Positions 51,367 through 60,958 of a DNA stretch of 64,000 nt are shown piece by piece. The stretch comes from Singulisphaera sp. GP187 (lineage in GTDB: Bacteria; Planctomycetota; Planctomycetia; Isosphaerales; Isosphaeraceae). Position 1 is the first letter of the stretch, and each line of letters starts with the position of its first letter. The position numbers and the translations under genes were made by a program. The stretch lies in the NCBI RefSeq assembly GCF_900129635.1, contig NZ_FSRB01000002.1:586727-650726 (forward strand), read 5' to 3'. The notes beneath the pieces were generated by a model. It worked only from the letters and a program-made list of their open reading frames with translations, was not told the DNA's origin and did not search any database.

Positions 51367-52455
51367 TTATCGTCCCGGAAGTTCGCGTTCGATCGCCTCC
51401 ATGAACTTAGAGAATTCGGCCTCGGAGTATCCAACGGATTGATAGCGGATGCGTCCGTCGACGCCGATCAGGTAATTGCAGGGAAATGCAGGCACTGCGA
51501 ATCTAACGGCCACCTGATGCTCGGGATCGGCCGCGATCGGGAACGACAGGTGATTCTTTGCCCGGAACTCGTCCAAGTCCGATTCCTTTTCGCCCGTCCC
51601 GATCGCGATTATGGACAGTCCACGATCCTTGTAACTCTTCCAGACCTCCGGCTCCAGCCTTGCAAACTCGCGAACGCAGGGCCCACACCGAATCGCAAAG
51701 AAGTTGACCAGAATCGGCCCGCGACGCGGTGTCGCCGAGTCGAATAGGTCTCCCGCAAGGGTCTTCACCCGGAACGCCGGCGCCGCCTGCCCCGTTCGTG
51801 TCTTGGTTAACTCCGGAACGTGGTGCCCCTTGTCACGCCGCCACATTGTAAGGCTTCCCACACAAGTGGCGATGTAGCCAACCGCGAGAGTAGCCAGGAC
51901 GACCTTCCGCCTTCCACAGGTGACATGGCCGGACCGAGGATCTTTACGCATGAACGGCCCCTTCCTGCGGCGTGAGGCGATCACGGAGAGGACCAGCCCC
52001 ATAAGGAAGCCGAGGAGGGAGCCATAAAAATAACCCATGAGCAAAGCTTGAGGGATCGGTGCGATGCGCCAGCCAAGCGCGAGGCCACCGAGAACCCCCA
52101 TCACGACCCCTACGGAAGTTCCGAGCACGGCATCAATCAGTGACCGCCCCAGGAACCTCGGAGCACTATGCCGTCTCGATCCTGAAATGCCGAGGATGGC
52201 GAATGCGATCGCGCCGATGAGGATGCCGAGTGCAGCCTGCACCCCCGGGAGTCCGGAGGTTGCTGCTGTCATTGTATGCTTTCCCGTGAATGGGAAGAGT
52301 CGCCTATCAACAGTCATGAAGACCGGGAAGACGATCAGGGCCTCCAAGAAACCGGCGAGTGCCAGGGCGATACTCCCGACGAGGCCGAAACCGATGATTC
52401 GGCCGGCACTCCGCCAAACGGACGCGGTCGGTTTACCCAGTGCCGAAGTTGACAC
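51367..52455 (-). CDS. TlpA/thioredoxin-like protein fused to a polytopic membrane domain
   Basis: 362 residues from a GTG at 52455 that has GGGAGG at ideal spacing; an ATG at 52491 is in frame. The N-terminal ~200 residues hold four or five membrane segments (FGLVGSIALALAGFLEALIV, AALGILIGAIAFAILGI, LIDAVLGTSVGVVMGVLGGL, LLMGYFYGSLLGFLMGLVL). The C-terminal 150 residues form a TlpA-like redoxin with the active site CGPC (VNFFAIRCGPCVREFARLEP) and VPAFPCNYLIGVDGRIRY. It should reduce or exchange disulfides outside the cytosol. The fusion to a multi-span domain is unusual. Confidence 0.88.
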   Translation of the reverse strand: MSTSALGKPTASVWRSAGRIIGFGLVGSIALALAGFLEALIVFPVFMTVDRRLFPFTGKHTMTAATSGLPGVQAALGILIGAIAFAILGISGSRRHSAPRFLGRSLIDAVLGTSVGVVMGVLGGLALGWRIAPIPQALLMGYFYGSLLGFLMGLVLSVIASRRRKGPFMRKDPRSGHVTCGRRKVVLATLAVGYIATCVGSLTMWRRDKGHHVPELTKTRTGQAAPAFRVKTLAGDLFDSATPRRGPILVNFFAIRCGPCVREFARLEPEVWKSYKDRGLSIIAIGTGEKESDLDEFRAKNHLSFPIAADPEHQVAVRFAVPAFPCNYLIGVDGRIRYQSVGYSEAEFSKFMEAIERELPGR

Positions 52456-52538
52456 GAGAATCCCTCCCGTATGATGACGGGTTCCGAACATCGGTCCTGC
52501 ATGTCACGCGATTGCGACAGGCTCTTCGGCCGATACCC

Positions 52539-52874
52539 ATGAATATTATCGTGAACGCGCAGTTCTATTGGCAACGGACCGATGAGAAGGCCGTCTCCGT
52601 CGGCTCCCGGAGCGAGGCAATCGGCCGCCTCAGCAGACCCGAGCGCCCCCCCCGGGAGGGGAACCGGCCGGAATTTACGCGTCACCATCTCCTCGTCGTG
52701 GCGGAATGGAGCGAACTGACCAGGGGGCAGATCGCCTGGCAGCCGCTCTCGCCGGCCGTCGTGCCGAAGCTCAAGGGCTACCGCGCGACGCTCGATCGGT
52801 TGACTTGCGACGACACGCGCCCCGCCGAATGGCGCGGCCTCGTTGCCAAAGAGCCACCCGTGACCGATTATTGA
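52539..52874 (+). CDS. Hypothetical protein
   Basis: 111 residues from the ATG at 52539 (MNIIVNAQFYWQRTDEKAVS). Continues with HHLLVVAEWSELTRGQIAWQ and YRATLDRLTCDDTRPAEWRG. Divergent from the TlpA-like gene. No known motif or signal; no strong ribosome site. The reading frame looks protein-like but confidence is modest. Confidence 0.4.
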   Translation: MNIIVNAQFYWQRTDEKAVSVGSRSEAIGRLSRPERPPREGNRPEFTRHHLLVVAEWSELTRGQIAWQPLSPAVVPKLKGYRATLDRLTCDDTRPAEWRGLVAKEPPVTDY

Positions 52875-52935
52875 TGGGTGATTTTTGGTAGGCCAAAATA
52901 AGCCTGGAAGTGTGGGGGTACTGTGTTCTGGGTGC

Positions 52936-52961
52936 CACGGGTTCGGTACTCAGAACCCGTG
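52936..52961. repeat. Palindrome of the GTGCCACGGGTT family
   Basis: CACGGGTTC and GAACCCGTG with an 8-base loop, preceded by GGTGC. It is the same core as the large palindrome split by insertion elements at 19349-20956. The surrounding 52875-53111 has no gene. Confidence 0.75.
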
Positions 52962-53111
52962 CTCTACAGTCCAAGACTTTCCCACTCGGCAGTCGATTGT
53001 CATAAGCATCGAGTGCTTGTTTGATTCGCCGACTTGTTTTGTTCGCCCACTTGAACTAGGGTGGTCTAAGCCCGGGACTCATTGTTTTCCGGCCGTGAAG
53101 AGAACGATCTC

Positions 53112-53675
53112 ATGTCCGGGTTCAGAATTGTGGTCCTCTGTATCGCATCGGCCGTCGCGTACGGCATTGTGCATGACCAGATCACGGCGCGGGTCTGCAT
53201 CGAATATTTCACAATCGGCCACCCACCGGTCTTCTTGACAGCGTCGCCCACTTTGCTCGCGCTGGGCTGGGGAATCATCGCGACCTGGTGGTGCGGCCTG
53301 ATCTTGGGCGTTCCACTCGCCCTGATCGCGCGGCTCGGCTCGCGTCCCAAGCTGACGGCGGCTGATCTCCGGAAACCGATCGCGATCCAACTCGTTTGCA
53401 TGGGCATGGTGGCGGCGATCGCGGGTTGTAGCGGCTACGTCGCGGCTCGCGCTGGTTGGGTTGAGTTGATGGAACCGCTGGCCTCCGAGATCCCTGAGCC
53501 GGCGCGTGTCCCCTTCCTGGCCGACCTCTGGAGTCACCTGGCCTCCTACGGGTCCGGGTTCCTCGGTGGGCTCCTCATCTGGGGCTGGGCGTGGCGTGAG
53601 CGGAGCCGACGTCGCTCTGTAATTACAAGTCAACACGTATTGAAATCTATACGTGATGTGGACCAAATCCAATGA
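53112..53675 (+). CDS. Four-span membrane protein
   Basis: 187 residues from the ATG at 53112. Hydrophobic segments: FRIVVLCIASAVAYGIV, LLALGWGIIATWWCGLILGV, IQLVCMGMVAAIAGCSGYVA and GSGFLGGLLIWGWAWRE. Its stop overlaps the start of the fatty-acid hydroxylase gene (ATGA at 53672-53675), so the two are coupled. No recognised family; likely works with the hydroxylase. Confidence 0.75.
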   Translation: MSGFRIVVLCIASAVAYGIVHDQITARVCIEYFTIGHPPVFLTASPTLLALGWGIIATWWCGLILGVPLALIARLGSRPKLTAADLRKPIAIQLVCMGMVAAIAGCSGYVAARAGWVELMEPLASEIPEPARVPFLADLWSHLASYGSGFLGGLLIWGWAWRERSRRRSVITSQHVLKSIRDVDQIQ

Positions 53676-54478
53676 GCTGGGGTCTCGGGCCGGAGAGCAT
53701 CGGGATGAACGACTTCCTGGACTGGGCGCGTGACCTCTCGCCGGTTGTGGCCGCAGCCTGGCTGTTCGGGGCGAACCTGGTTTCGTTTGCCGTCGCCATG
53801 GCGTTAGGGCACCTGGCCACGCACTCCCTATCCCGCCACCGCGTCTCGCTTCCGCCCGACCCGCTGGAGACGAGGGAGCTCCTCTACACGGCGGTCGGGT
53901 TCGTGGTCAACTGGCTGATCACCATCGCCGCCTGGTTCCTCTGGCGACATGGTTTCGTCGTCATTCGCCGGGACACCGGCTGGCGTGCCTGGCTCGACGT
54001 GCCGATCCTGGTCCTGGTCATGGATCTGGCGATGTACATGCTCCATCGGATCGTCCATCTCCCCTGGCTGTTTCCGATCCACCGGCTGCACCATCACTAT
54101 GACCGCCCTCGCCCGCTGAGCCTTTTCGTGCTCAACCCGCTGGAGACGCTCGGCTTCGGCCTGCTCTGGCTGGTCGTGATCCTGCTCTATCCGAGTTCCT
54201 GGCTTGGCCTCTCGACCTACCTGGGCATCAACCTCGGCGCCGGAATGATGGGCCACCTGGGTGTTGAGCCGTTTCCTGGCTGGTGGTCGCGCGTGCCGGT
54301 CTTGCGCCAGCTCGGGACGAGCACCTTCCACGCCCAGCACCACCAGGACGTCCACCACAACTTCGGGTTCTACACCCTGATCTGGGACCGCCTTTTCGGA
54401 ACCCTCCTCCCGACCTACGACGCCCAATTCGGCCACCCCTTGGCGGTTCCGCCCGCCGACGCTTCTCACTCGGTCTGA
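53672..54478 (+). CDS. Fatty acid hydroxylase / sterol desaturase superfamily protein
   Basis: 268 residues. Membrane protein with the di-iron histidine boxes of the family: HRIVH, HRLHHHYDRP and HAQHHQDVHHNFG, and typical flanks (LGINLGAGMMGHLGVEPFPG, YTLIWDRLFGTLLPTYD). It uses O2 to hydroxylate or desaturate a lipid. Start chosen by the four-base overlap with the preceding membrane gene; ATG 53705 is an alternative. Substrate unknown; planctomycetes have unusual lipids that could be targets. Confidence 0.92.
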   Translation: MSWGLGPESIGMNDFLDWARDLSPVVAAAWLFGANLVSFAVAMALGHLATHSLSRHRVSLPPDPLETRELLYTAVGFVVNWLITIAAWFLWRHGFVVIRRDTGWRAWLDVPILVLVMDLAMYMLHRIVHLPWLFPIHRLHHHYDRPRPLSLFVLNPLETLGFGLLWLVVILLYPSSWLGLSTYLGINLGAGMMGHLGVEPFPGWWSRVPVLRQLGTSTFHAQHHQDVHHNFGFYTLIWDRLFGTLLPTYDAQFGHPLAVPPADASHSV

Positions 54479-54509
54479 TCCGGTCGGGTGGGCCGTGGCG
54501 CGGCGTTCT

Positions 54510-55631
54510 TCACGTTCGATCCATATGAGGGAGATAAGCGCCACACGACTCGCGGACGACCAGGCGAGACGTGAGCGTGAGCCCTCGCGGCGGCAGTGTC
54601 GGATCGGCGATCCGCTCCAGCATCGCACGCAAGGCGACGATGGCGAGCTCGCGGCAGGGTTGGTGCATTGTCGTCAGGGGGACGGAGAGCAACGAGGCGA
54701 ACCGGACGTCATCGAAGCCGACCACCCGCACGTCGCCGGGCACGCGGACCCCTGCCTTGGCGAACGAGCGGATCATGACCGCCGCAACGTCGTCGTTGGC
54801 ACAGAGTAAGGCGTCGACCCGCCCCGTTGCCAGAATGGCCCGGGCGAAATGGGGGTCGTCGGGGTCGCCGACCTGGACGAACCCCGGCGCGATCGGTAAT
54901 CCGCGGTCGAGGATCGCCTCGCGGGCTCCCGCAATTCGGGCGTTCACCGTCGGGGCCGAGTGGGGGCGCAGGGCGAAGGCCAGGTCGCGGCAGCCGAGCT
55001 TCAGCAGGTGGTCGGCCAGCCGGTAGCCGCCGGCGAAGTTGTCGACCCCGACCAGGTCGAACTCGCTCCGCGCGGGGAAGGTACCGAGGTCGCGGTCGAG
55101 CAGTACGACGGCGAGGCCCGCCCGTCGCAGCTTTTCGGCCAGGCTGCGGTTGACCTCCTCACGACGGGCCGTGTGCTCGAACGGCGCGAAGAAGACGCCG
55201 GCCACCTGGCTCCGGATAAACTGTTCGCAAAGCTCCTCCGCATCCGTCTCGCTGACGTCCCCCTGCGGCTTGGGGTGGCCGCCGCCCCAGATCAGGCCAT
55301 AGCCGTGGACCCGCGCCAACCCGGCCAACTCCCCGCAGATCGCCTCGAAGACCTCCGTCGTTCCCAGCCCCGGGATTAACAGGCCGAGCTGTCGTGACGC
55401 CGTTACGGTCGAGGGGACGCTCCTCACAAAGCTCCCTGAGCCCACCCGCCGTTCGATCAAGTCCTGGTCCTGGAGCTCCCGCAAGGCGCGGGCAACCGTC
55501 GGCCGAGAGACCCCGAACCGGGTCACGAGCTGCGTTTCGCTGGGTAGGCGATTGGACGGTTCGTACTTCCCCGCGACGATTTCCGCGAGCAATTCGCGCG
55601 AGATCCGCTGATGCTTCGGTTCGGATGACAT
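54510..55631 (-). CDS. GntR-type DNA-binding regulator with LacI-type sugar-binding domain
   Basis: 373 residues from the ATG at 55631. A GntR winged helix (RLPSETQLVTRFGVSRPTVA, then RALRELQDQDLIERRVGSGS) is joined to a periplasmic-binding-protein-like effector domain (QLGLLIPGLGTTEVFEAICG, VVLLDRDLG, GVDNFAGGYRLADHLLKLGC, LLCANDDVAAVMIRSFAKAG, RVVGFDDVRFASLLSVPLTT). This is the AraR arrangement. It faces a PfkB kinase gene; palindromic sites lie in the gap (55657-55699). It probably represses itself and the kinase until a sugar binds. Confidence 0.93.
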   Translation of the reverse strand: MSSEPKHQRISRELLAEIVAGKYEPSNRLPSETQLVTRFGVSRPTVARALRELQDQDLIERRVGSGSFVRSVPSTVTASRQLGLLIPGLGTTEVFEAICGELAGLARVHGYGLIWGGGHPKPQGDVSETDAEELCEQFIRSQVAGVFFAPFEHTARREEVNRSLAEKLRRAGLAVVLLDRDLGTFPARSEFDLVGVDNFAGGYRLADHLLKLGCRDLAFALRPHSAPTVNARIAGAREAILDRGLPIAPGFVQVGDPDDPHFARAILATGRVDALLCANDDVAAVMIRSFAKAGVRVPGDVRVVGFDDVRFASLLSVPLTTMHQPCRELAIVALRAMLERIADPTLPPRGLTLTSRLVVRESCGAYLPHMDRT

Positions 55632-55656
55632 CGGTTCATCCCTCGCAATTGGCCTG

Positions 55657-55699
55657 ATTGTCATGACAGATATTTGGCAGGTTGCCGTGAAATGACAAT
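55657..55699. promoter_or_regulatory. Candidate operator pair
   Basis: ATTGTCAT (55657-55664) and ATGACAAT (55692-55699) are exact inverted copies 35 bases apart. The left one is part of the perfect palindrome TGTCATGACA (55660-55669). They lie between the divergent regulator and kinase genes, as expected for sites of the GntR/LacI-type regulator. Confidence 0.55.
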
Positions 55700-55794
55700 A
55701 CCAATTCCAGGCGGTCCGTCTATACTTGCGAGTGAACGACGCCATGAAATCGTACCGAACACTCGCAAGTATCAGAGAGAAAGAGAATATCGCG

Positions 55795-56931
55795 ATGAGC
55801 AAGAGTGATATTGGGACCGGACAAGTCGTCCGAGAGCGAAGCCGCAAGCTGGCCCGGTCTCATGGCACGGCCCCATTACGATCCAATAACGCGTGTTTGA
55901 CTTTGGTGGGTGTCACCTACCGCGACCTCGACGCCTCGCTCGACGCGGTGGAGGACGGGAAACGCTCGGGGGATGTGGGGATCGAGTTCGGCGGGTTTGC
56001 GATGAATGCGGCTCGCGCCGCGGTTCAATCGCTGCCCGACGGGTCAGTCCGTCTTGTGACTCTCGTCCCCTGGGCCGAGTACCCTGCCGTCAGCCGAGCC
56101 ATGCCCGCCGGGGCGGTCCTCGACCCGATCCTCCTGGATGACGCGCCCTCGGGCCGGCTGCCGGATAGCCTGGTCCTGAGCGACCCGTCGCGCGACTTGC
56201 GAGCGATCCTCAAGGGGCGTCACGACCTGCATTCGCTCCTGAGTCTGGAACGGATCACGGAAGGAGCGCTTGGCGCCGCGATCATTGCGGTCGGTCGCGT
56301 TCCGGCGGCGTTCGCTCGCGCGTTGCTGGAGCAATGCCAGCGCCGTGATTCGCGGTTCGCCTGGTGTGGCGGTGCAGCGCTGCCGGCCGAACTCGAGTCG
56401 GAATGCCCGATCCTCCTGGTGGATCGCGACGAAGCCATCGAAATGCTTGAATGGGATCATCCTGAGGCTGGGACGAGAGAACTGGCCGTGGCCCTGGCTC
56501 GCCGCGCCCGGGTATCCGGGGCCATCCGCGTGGTCACGGGTGGGGGAACCCGGCCGACGGCCGTGGTCCGCGACGCCGGCGGCTCCTATGAGTGCCTGGA
56601 GGCCGATCCCGTGACGATCGCCGACCCGCGGCATCCCAAGGGTGCGGGGGACAGCTTCGCGGCCCGCTTCCTGGCCGTGGCGTTTGCCGATCGGTCGGGA
56701 TCGAGCCGCCGTCAGCCCGCGTTGGGGGAAGCGCTCCAGCACGCGCGGTTCGCCGCGGCCGAGTTTGTCGCCAGCGGGTTTCATCGCCCTGCCGAGGCGA
56801 TCGAAGCGGCCATCGCCGCCCGCCCGGAATACGGCGAGGAAGGCGTTTACGCCCTCCGCCGTCGGACCGTCTCGAAAAGGCCCTCCCGGTTTTCGAATGC
56901 CATTGCGCGGCACTGGCCGCCGGTGCCTTGA
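55795..56931 (+). CDS. PfkB-family carbohydrate kinase
   Basis: 378 residues from the ATG at 55795, which follows GAGAAAGAG; upstream TTG and ATG codons (55726, 55744) are in frame. PfkB features: early substrate region EFGGFAMNAARAAVQ, the ATP/anion-hole motif HPKGAGDSFAARFLAVA with catalytic Asp, and RVVTGGGTRPTAVVRDAGGS. The family phosphorylates sugars or nucleosides. The N-terminal half is divergent, so the substrate cannot be guessed. Divergent from its likely regulator. Confidence 0.85.
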   Translation: MSKSDIGTGQVVRERSRKLARSHGTAPLRSNNACLTLVGVTYRDLDASLDAVEDGKRSGDVGIEFGGFAMNAARAAVQSLPDGSVRLVTLVPWAEYPAVSRAMPAGAVLDPILLDDAPSGRLPDSLVLSDPSRDLRAILKGRHDLHSLLSLERITEGALGAAIIAVGRVPAAFARALLEQCQRRDSRFAWCGGAALPAELESECPILLVDRDEAIEMLEWDHPEAGTRELAVALARRARVSGAIRVVTGGGTRPTAVVRDAGGSYECLEADPVTIADPRHPKGAGDSFAARFLAVAFADRSGSSRRQPALGEALQHARFAAAEFVASGFHRPAEAIEAAIAARPEYGEEGVYALRRRTVSKRPSRFSNAIARHWPPVP

Positions 56932-56956
56932 CTGAGCCGAGCGAAATGCCGAGCCG

Positions 56957-57304
56957 TCACGAGCGGGAGTCGCCTTTCTCCCGTTCGTACGCGCCCAGGA
57001 TCGACTTCAGGAGCCCTGGGAATCGCCCTTCAACCTCAGCCAGGCGGAGTCGGCTGGAGAGCTCGACCCCTTTGCGCTCGCACTGGATCAGGCCGGCCTC
57101 GCGGAGGATCTGATAGTGCTGCGAACAGGTCGACTTGGCCAGCACCTTGCCCACCCGGCTGATCGTTTCCACACAGCTCTGACCCGACTCGGCCCCCATC
57201 AATTCGCAAACGATGCCGAGGCGCACCGGGTCCGAGAGCGCGTGGAGAATGTCGGCGACGCTCACCTGCCCGATCTCGGGATGGCGGAGTGGTCTGCCTG
57301 CCAT
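56957..57304 (-). CDS. ArsR-family transcriptional regulator
   Basis: 115 residues from the ATG at 57304. Winged-helix ArsR pattern: ADILHALSDPVRLGIVCELM and KSTCSQHYQILREAGLIQCE, then the wing KGVELSSRLR. Four Cys are present, three near or in the helix-turn-helix region (QSCVE, KSTCSQ, IQCERK), which could sense metals or electrophiles. It is divergent from an Old Yellow Enzyme gene, a pairing seen where the regulator controls electrophile-induced ene-reductases. Confidence 0.9.
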   Translation of the reverse strand: MAGRPLRHPEIGQVSVADILHALSDPVRLGIVCELMGAESGQSCVETISRVGKVLAKSTCSQHYQILREAGLIQCERKGVELSSRLRLAEVEGRFPGLLKSILGAYEREKGDSRS

Positions 57305-57486
57305 GTTGACAACCCTCTTGATCTGCTCTGACCTGAGCTGGCCAACGCTCTCGATACACCCGCGCTGGGCCACCGCTGTGCGTTAGTTCCCTTGTTCGGG
57401 ATTTGTGAACTACCTATAGTGGAGTGTACGTGATCGTCGCTGTGGAAACCAGTCACGAACCGGCTTTGATACGCAGGAATTTCCTC

Positions 57487-58557
57487 ATGCCCACGCTTCA
57501 GGATCCGCTTGTAGTCGGCGACTTGCAGCTTCCGAACCGGGTCATCATGGCGCCGTTGACGCGCTGTCGCGCGGTGGCCGGCCGGGTGCCGAATGCGCTC
57601 ATGGCCGAGTATTACGTGCAGCGAGCGTCGGCCGGCCTGATCATCTCCGAGGCGACCTCGGTGACCCCGATGGGCGTGGGCTATCCCGACACGCCCGGCA
57701 TCTGGTCGCCCGATCAGGTTGCGGGATGGAAGCCGATTACCGAGGCGGTTCATGCCGCGGGGGGCCGCATTCTCTTGCAACTCTGGCACGTGGGGCGGGT
57801 CTCCGACCCGATCTATCTCGACGGCGCACTCCCCGTCGCTCCGAGCGCGATCGCGCCTTCGGGCCACGTGAGTTTGGTTCGGCCGCTCAAGCCGTTCGTG
57901 ACCCCGCGGGCCCTCGAGCTGGAAGAGATCCCGTGGATCATTGAGGCCTATCGCAAGGGGGCGGAGAACGCCAAGCTGGCCGGGTTCGACGGGGTGGAGA
58001 TCCATGGTGCGAACGGCTACTTGCTCGACCAGTTTCTCCAGGACAGCACCAACCAGCGAACCGACGCGTACGGCGGGCCGATCGAGAACCGAGCCCGGCT
58101 CATGCTCGAGGTGACCGACGCCGTGATCTCGGTCTGGGGACCACGTCGGGTCGGCATGCACCTCGCCCCGCGCGGCGATGCGCACGCGATGGGGGATTCG
58201 AACCGCTCCGCCACCTTCGGCTATGTGGCGACGGAGCTGGGGCGGCGGGGCATCGCTTTCCTCTGTGCTCGCGAGCACCTCGGCGAGGGGCGGATCGGGC
58301 CCGACCTGAAACGAGCGTTCGGCGGCGTCTACATCGCCAACGAGAAGTTCACCAAAGCCACCGCCGAGCAAGTGCTCAACGCAGGCGAGGCCGACGCCGT
58401 TGCCTTTGGTGTCCAGTTCATCGCCAACCCGGACCTACCCCACCGCTTTGCGGTCGATGCCCCGCTCAACTCTCCGAACCCGGCGACCTTCTACGCGTCC
58501 GGCCCTGACGGCTACACCGACTATCCCCGCCTCGAGGCGGTGACCCAATCTGCTTGA
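57487..58557 (+). CDS. Old Yellow Enzyme family alkene reductase (NemA-like)
   Basis: 356 residues from the ATG at 57487. FMN-dependent ene-reductase motifs: LPNRVIMAPLTRCRA, QLWHVGRVSDP, DGVEIHGANGYLLDQFLQDS and NQRTDAYGGPIENRAR, with the C-terminal DAVAFGVQFIANPDLPHR. It reduces activated double bonds and some nitro compounds with NAD(P)H. It faces the ArsR gene and is followed by an aldo/keto reductase on the same strand (about 85 bases), so both may serve in detoxifying reactive carbonyls. Confidence 0.95.
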   Translation: MPTLQDPLVVGDLQLPNRVIMAPLTRCRAVAGRVPNALMAEYYVQRASAGLIISEATSVTPMGVGYPDTPGIWSPDQVAGWKPITEAVHAAGGRILLQLWHVGRVSDPIYLDGALPVAPSAIAPSGHVSLVRPLKPFVTPRALELEEIPWIIEAYRKGAENAKLAGFDGVEIHGANGYLLDQFLQDSTNQRTDAYGGPIENRARLMLEVTDAVISVWGPRRVGMHLAPRGDAHAMGDSNRSATFGYVATELGRRGIAFLCAREHLGEGRIGPDLKRAFGGVYIANEKFTKATAEQVLNAGEADAVAFGVQFIANPDLPHRFAVDAPLNSPNPATFYASGPDGYTDYPRLEAVTQSA

Positions 58558-58642
58558 GCAAATAATGGACAAATTTTGAGATTTCGTGGGGTTGGCTGTG
58601 TCCACCCGGCGAACGGAAAAGGCTTCACGGGAGCATGATCTG

Positions 58643-59677
<1,035 letters not shown>

Positions 59678-59701
59678 GCGATCGATGGTCTTGGCATCGC
59701 C

Positions 59702-59746
59702 CGCCCGACCAGGTAGGGTCATTCCCACCGGCCGGGCGTTTTTTTT
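59702..59746 (+). terminator. Rho-independent terminator after the aldo/keto reductase
   Basis: CGCCCGACC (59702-59710) pairs with GGCCGGGCG (59730-59738), one mismatch, enclosing an inner GGTAGGG..CCCACC stem, and is followed by eight T. Confidence 0.88.
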
Positions 59747-59786
59747 CAGAATCGCCTGTTCTCTGGTGCGCAACACGAGGAACGCA

Positions 59787-60824
59787 ATGACTCACCGGCG
59801 ACGATCGCTTCGAACTTGCTTTCCCTTACTTCTGTTCTTGCTTTCATTCGTCCCGGGTCCGAGCTTCGCCGCCGAGCCTACGTTCCGCAACCCGCTCAAG
59901 CTCGATGGGGCGGACCCCTGGGTGATCGTGCATGACGGCTGGTACTACCTCTCGACGACCACTTCGAGTGATATCCGGCTCCAGCGTGCCAGGCGACTGG
60001 GGGAACTCAAGGACGCGCCCAGCCAGGTCGTCTGGAAGGACGACAATCCATCGCGATTTCGAGATCTCTGGGCCCCCGAATTCCACCGATTCAATGGCGA
60101 GGACGGCCCGCACTGGTATCTCTACTACACGGCGTCCGACGGCGACGACACGCATCACCGCCTGTACGTGGCGGAGAGCCGCGGGGACGACCCGCTCGGT
60201 CCTTATACGTTCAAAGCGAAATTCAAGACCGATCCCGACGATCGCTATTACGCGATCGACGGCACCATTCTCAAGGTCGACGGGTCGCTCTACTTCCTCT
60301 GGTGCGGCCGCCCGAGCACGACGGGGCAAGGGCTCTATCTGTCACGGATGTCCAACCCGTGGACGCTGACCGGTCCGCGTGTGGCTCTGCCCGCCGCCGG
60401 CTTCGGCTGCGCGGGGGTGCGCGAAGGTCCGGTCACGCTCCAGCGTCACGGCAAAATCTTCCTGATCTACTCGGCGTGCCCCGCGGATACCCCGGACTAC
60501 AAACTCGGGATGCTGATCGCCGACCCCGCCAGCGACTTGCTGGATCCGGCGTCGTGGAACCAGCACCCCACCCCGGTCTTCGAACGCGACGACGAAAAGG
60601 GCGTCTTCGGGCCAGGGCATAACGCCTTCTTCCGCTCTCCCGACGGCCAGGAAGACTGGATCGTCTACCACGCCAAGTCGGGCACCCGCCAGACCTACGC
60701 CGATCGCTCCACGCGGGCCCAACGATTCCACTGGAACCCGGACGGGACGCCGAACTTCGGCCGGCCCCTCCCCCTGACCTCCGAGATCGCTTCCCCGTCG
60801 GGCGAGCCTCCCGAAAAACAGTAA
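59787..60824 (+). CDS. Exported GH43-family glycosidase
   Basis: 345 residues from the ATG at 59787 with GAGGA upstream. Signal peptide RTCFPLLLFLLSFVPGPSFA-AE. The five-bladed beta-propeller of GH43 begins FRNPLKLDGADPWVIVHDGW with the catalytic base Asp. Further residues are AIDGTILKVDG (Asp) and CAGVREGPVTLQRHG with the general acid Glu. FGPGHNAFFRSPDG and YHAKSGTRQTYADRSTRAQR are typical of the C-terminal blades. It should cut arabinose- or xylose-containing glycans. Transcribed alone. Confidence 0.93.
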   Translation: MTHRRRSLRTCFPLLLFLLSFVPGPSFAAEPTFRNPLKLDGADPWVIVHDGWYYLSTTTSSDIRLQRARRLGELKDAPSQVVWKDDNPSRFRDLWAPEFHRFNGEDGPHWYLYYTASDGDDTHHRLYVAESRGDDPLGPYTFKAKFKTDPDDRYYAIDGTILKVDGSLYFLWCGRPSTTGQGLYLSRMSNPWTLTGPRVALPAAGFGCAGVREGPVTLQRHGKIFLIYSACPADTPDYKLGMLIADPASDLLDPASWNQHPTPVFERDDEKGVFGPGHNAFFRSPDGQEDWIVYHAKSGTRQTYADRSTRAQRFHWNPDGTPNFGRPLPLTSEIASPSGEPPEKQ

Positions 60825-60854
60825 AGCCGTGAGTGTTTGCTGGATTCTTGATTC

Positions 60855-60875
60855 GTAGGGTGGGCACGGCCCACC
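60855..60875. repeat. Single arm of the GTAGGGTGGGCACGGCCCACC repeat
   Basis: Located 30 bases after the GH43 stop, between convergent genes. Matches the paired arms at 11265-11337; the core GGTGGGCACGGCCCACC type is also at 7016-7087. The palindromic core (GTGGGC..GCCCAC) can still form a short hairpin. Confidence 0.75.
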
Positions 60876-60958
60876 TTCTTATTGTGTTTCTCTCTCTCCA
60901 GAAAGACAGGGAGCGACCGCCCCCTGTCTCTCTTCCCCTGGTGGGGCCGCGGTCTCAC

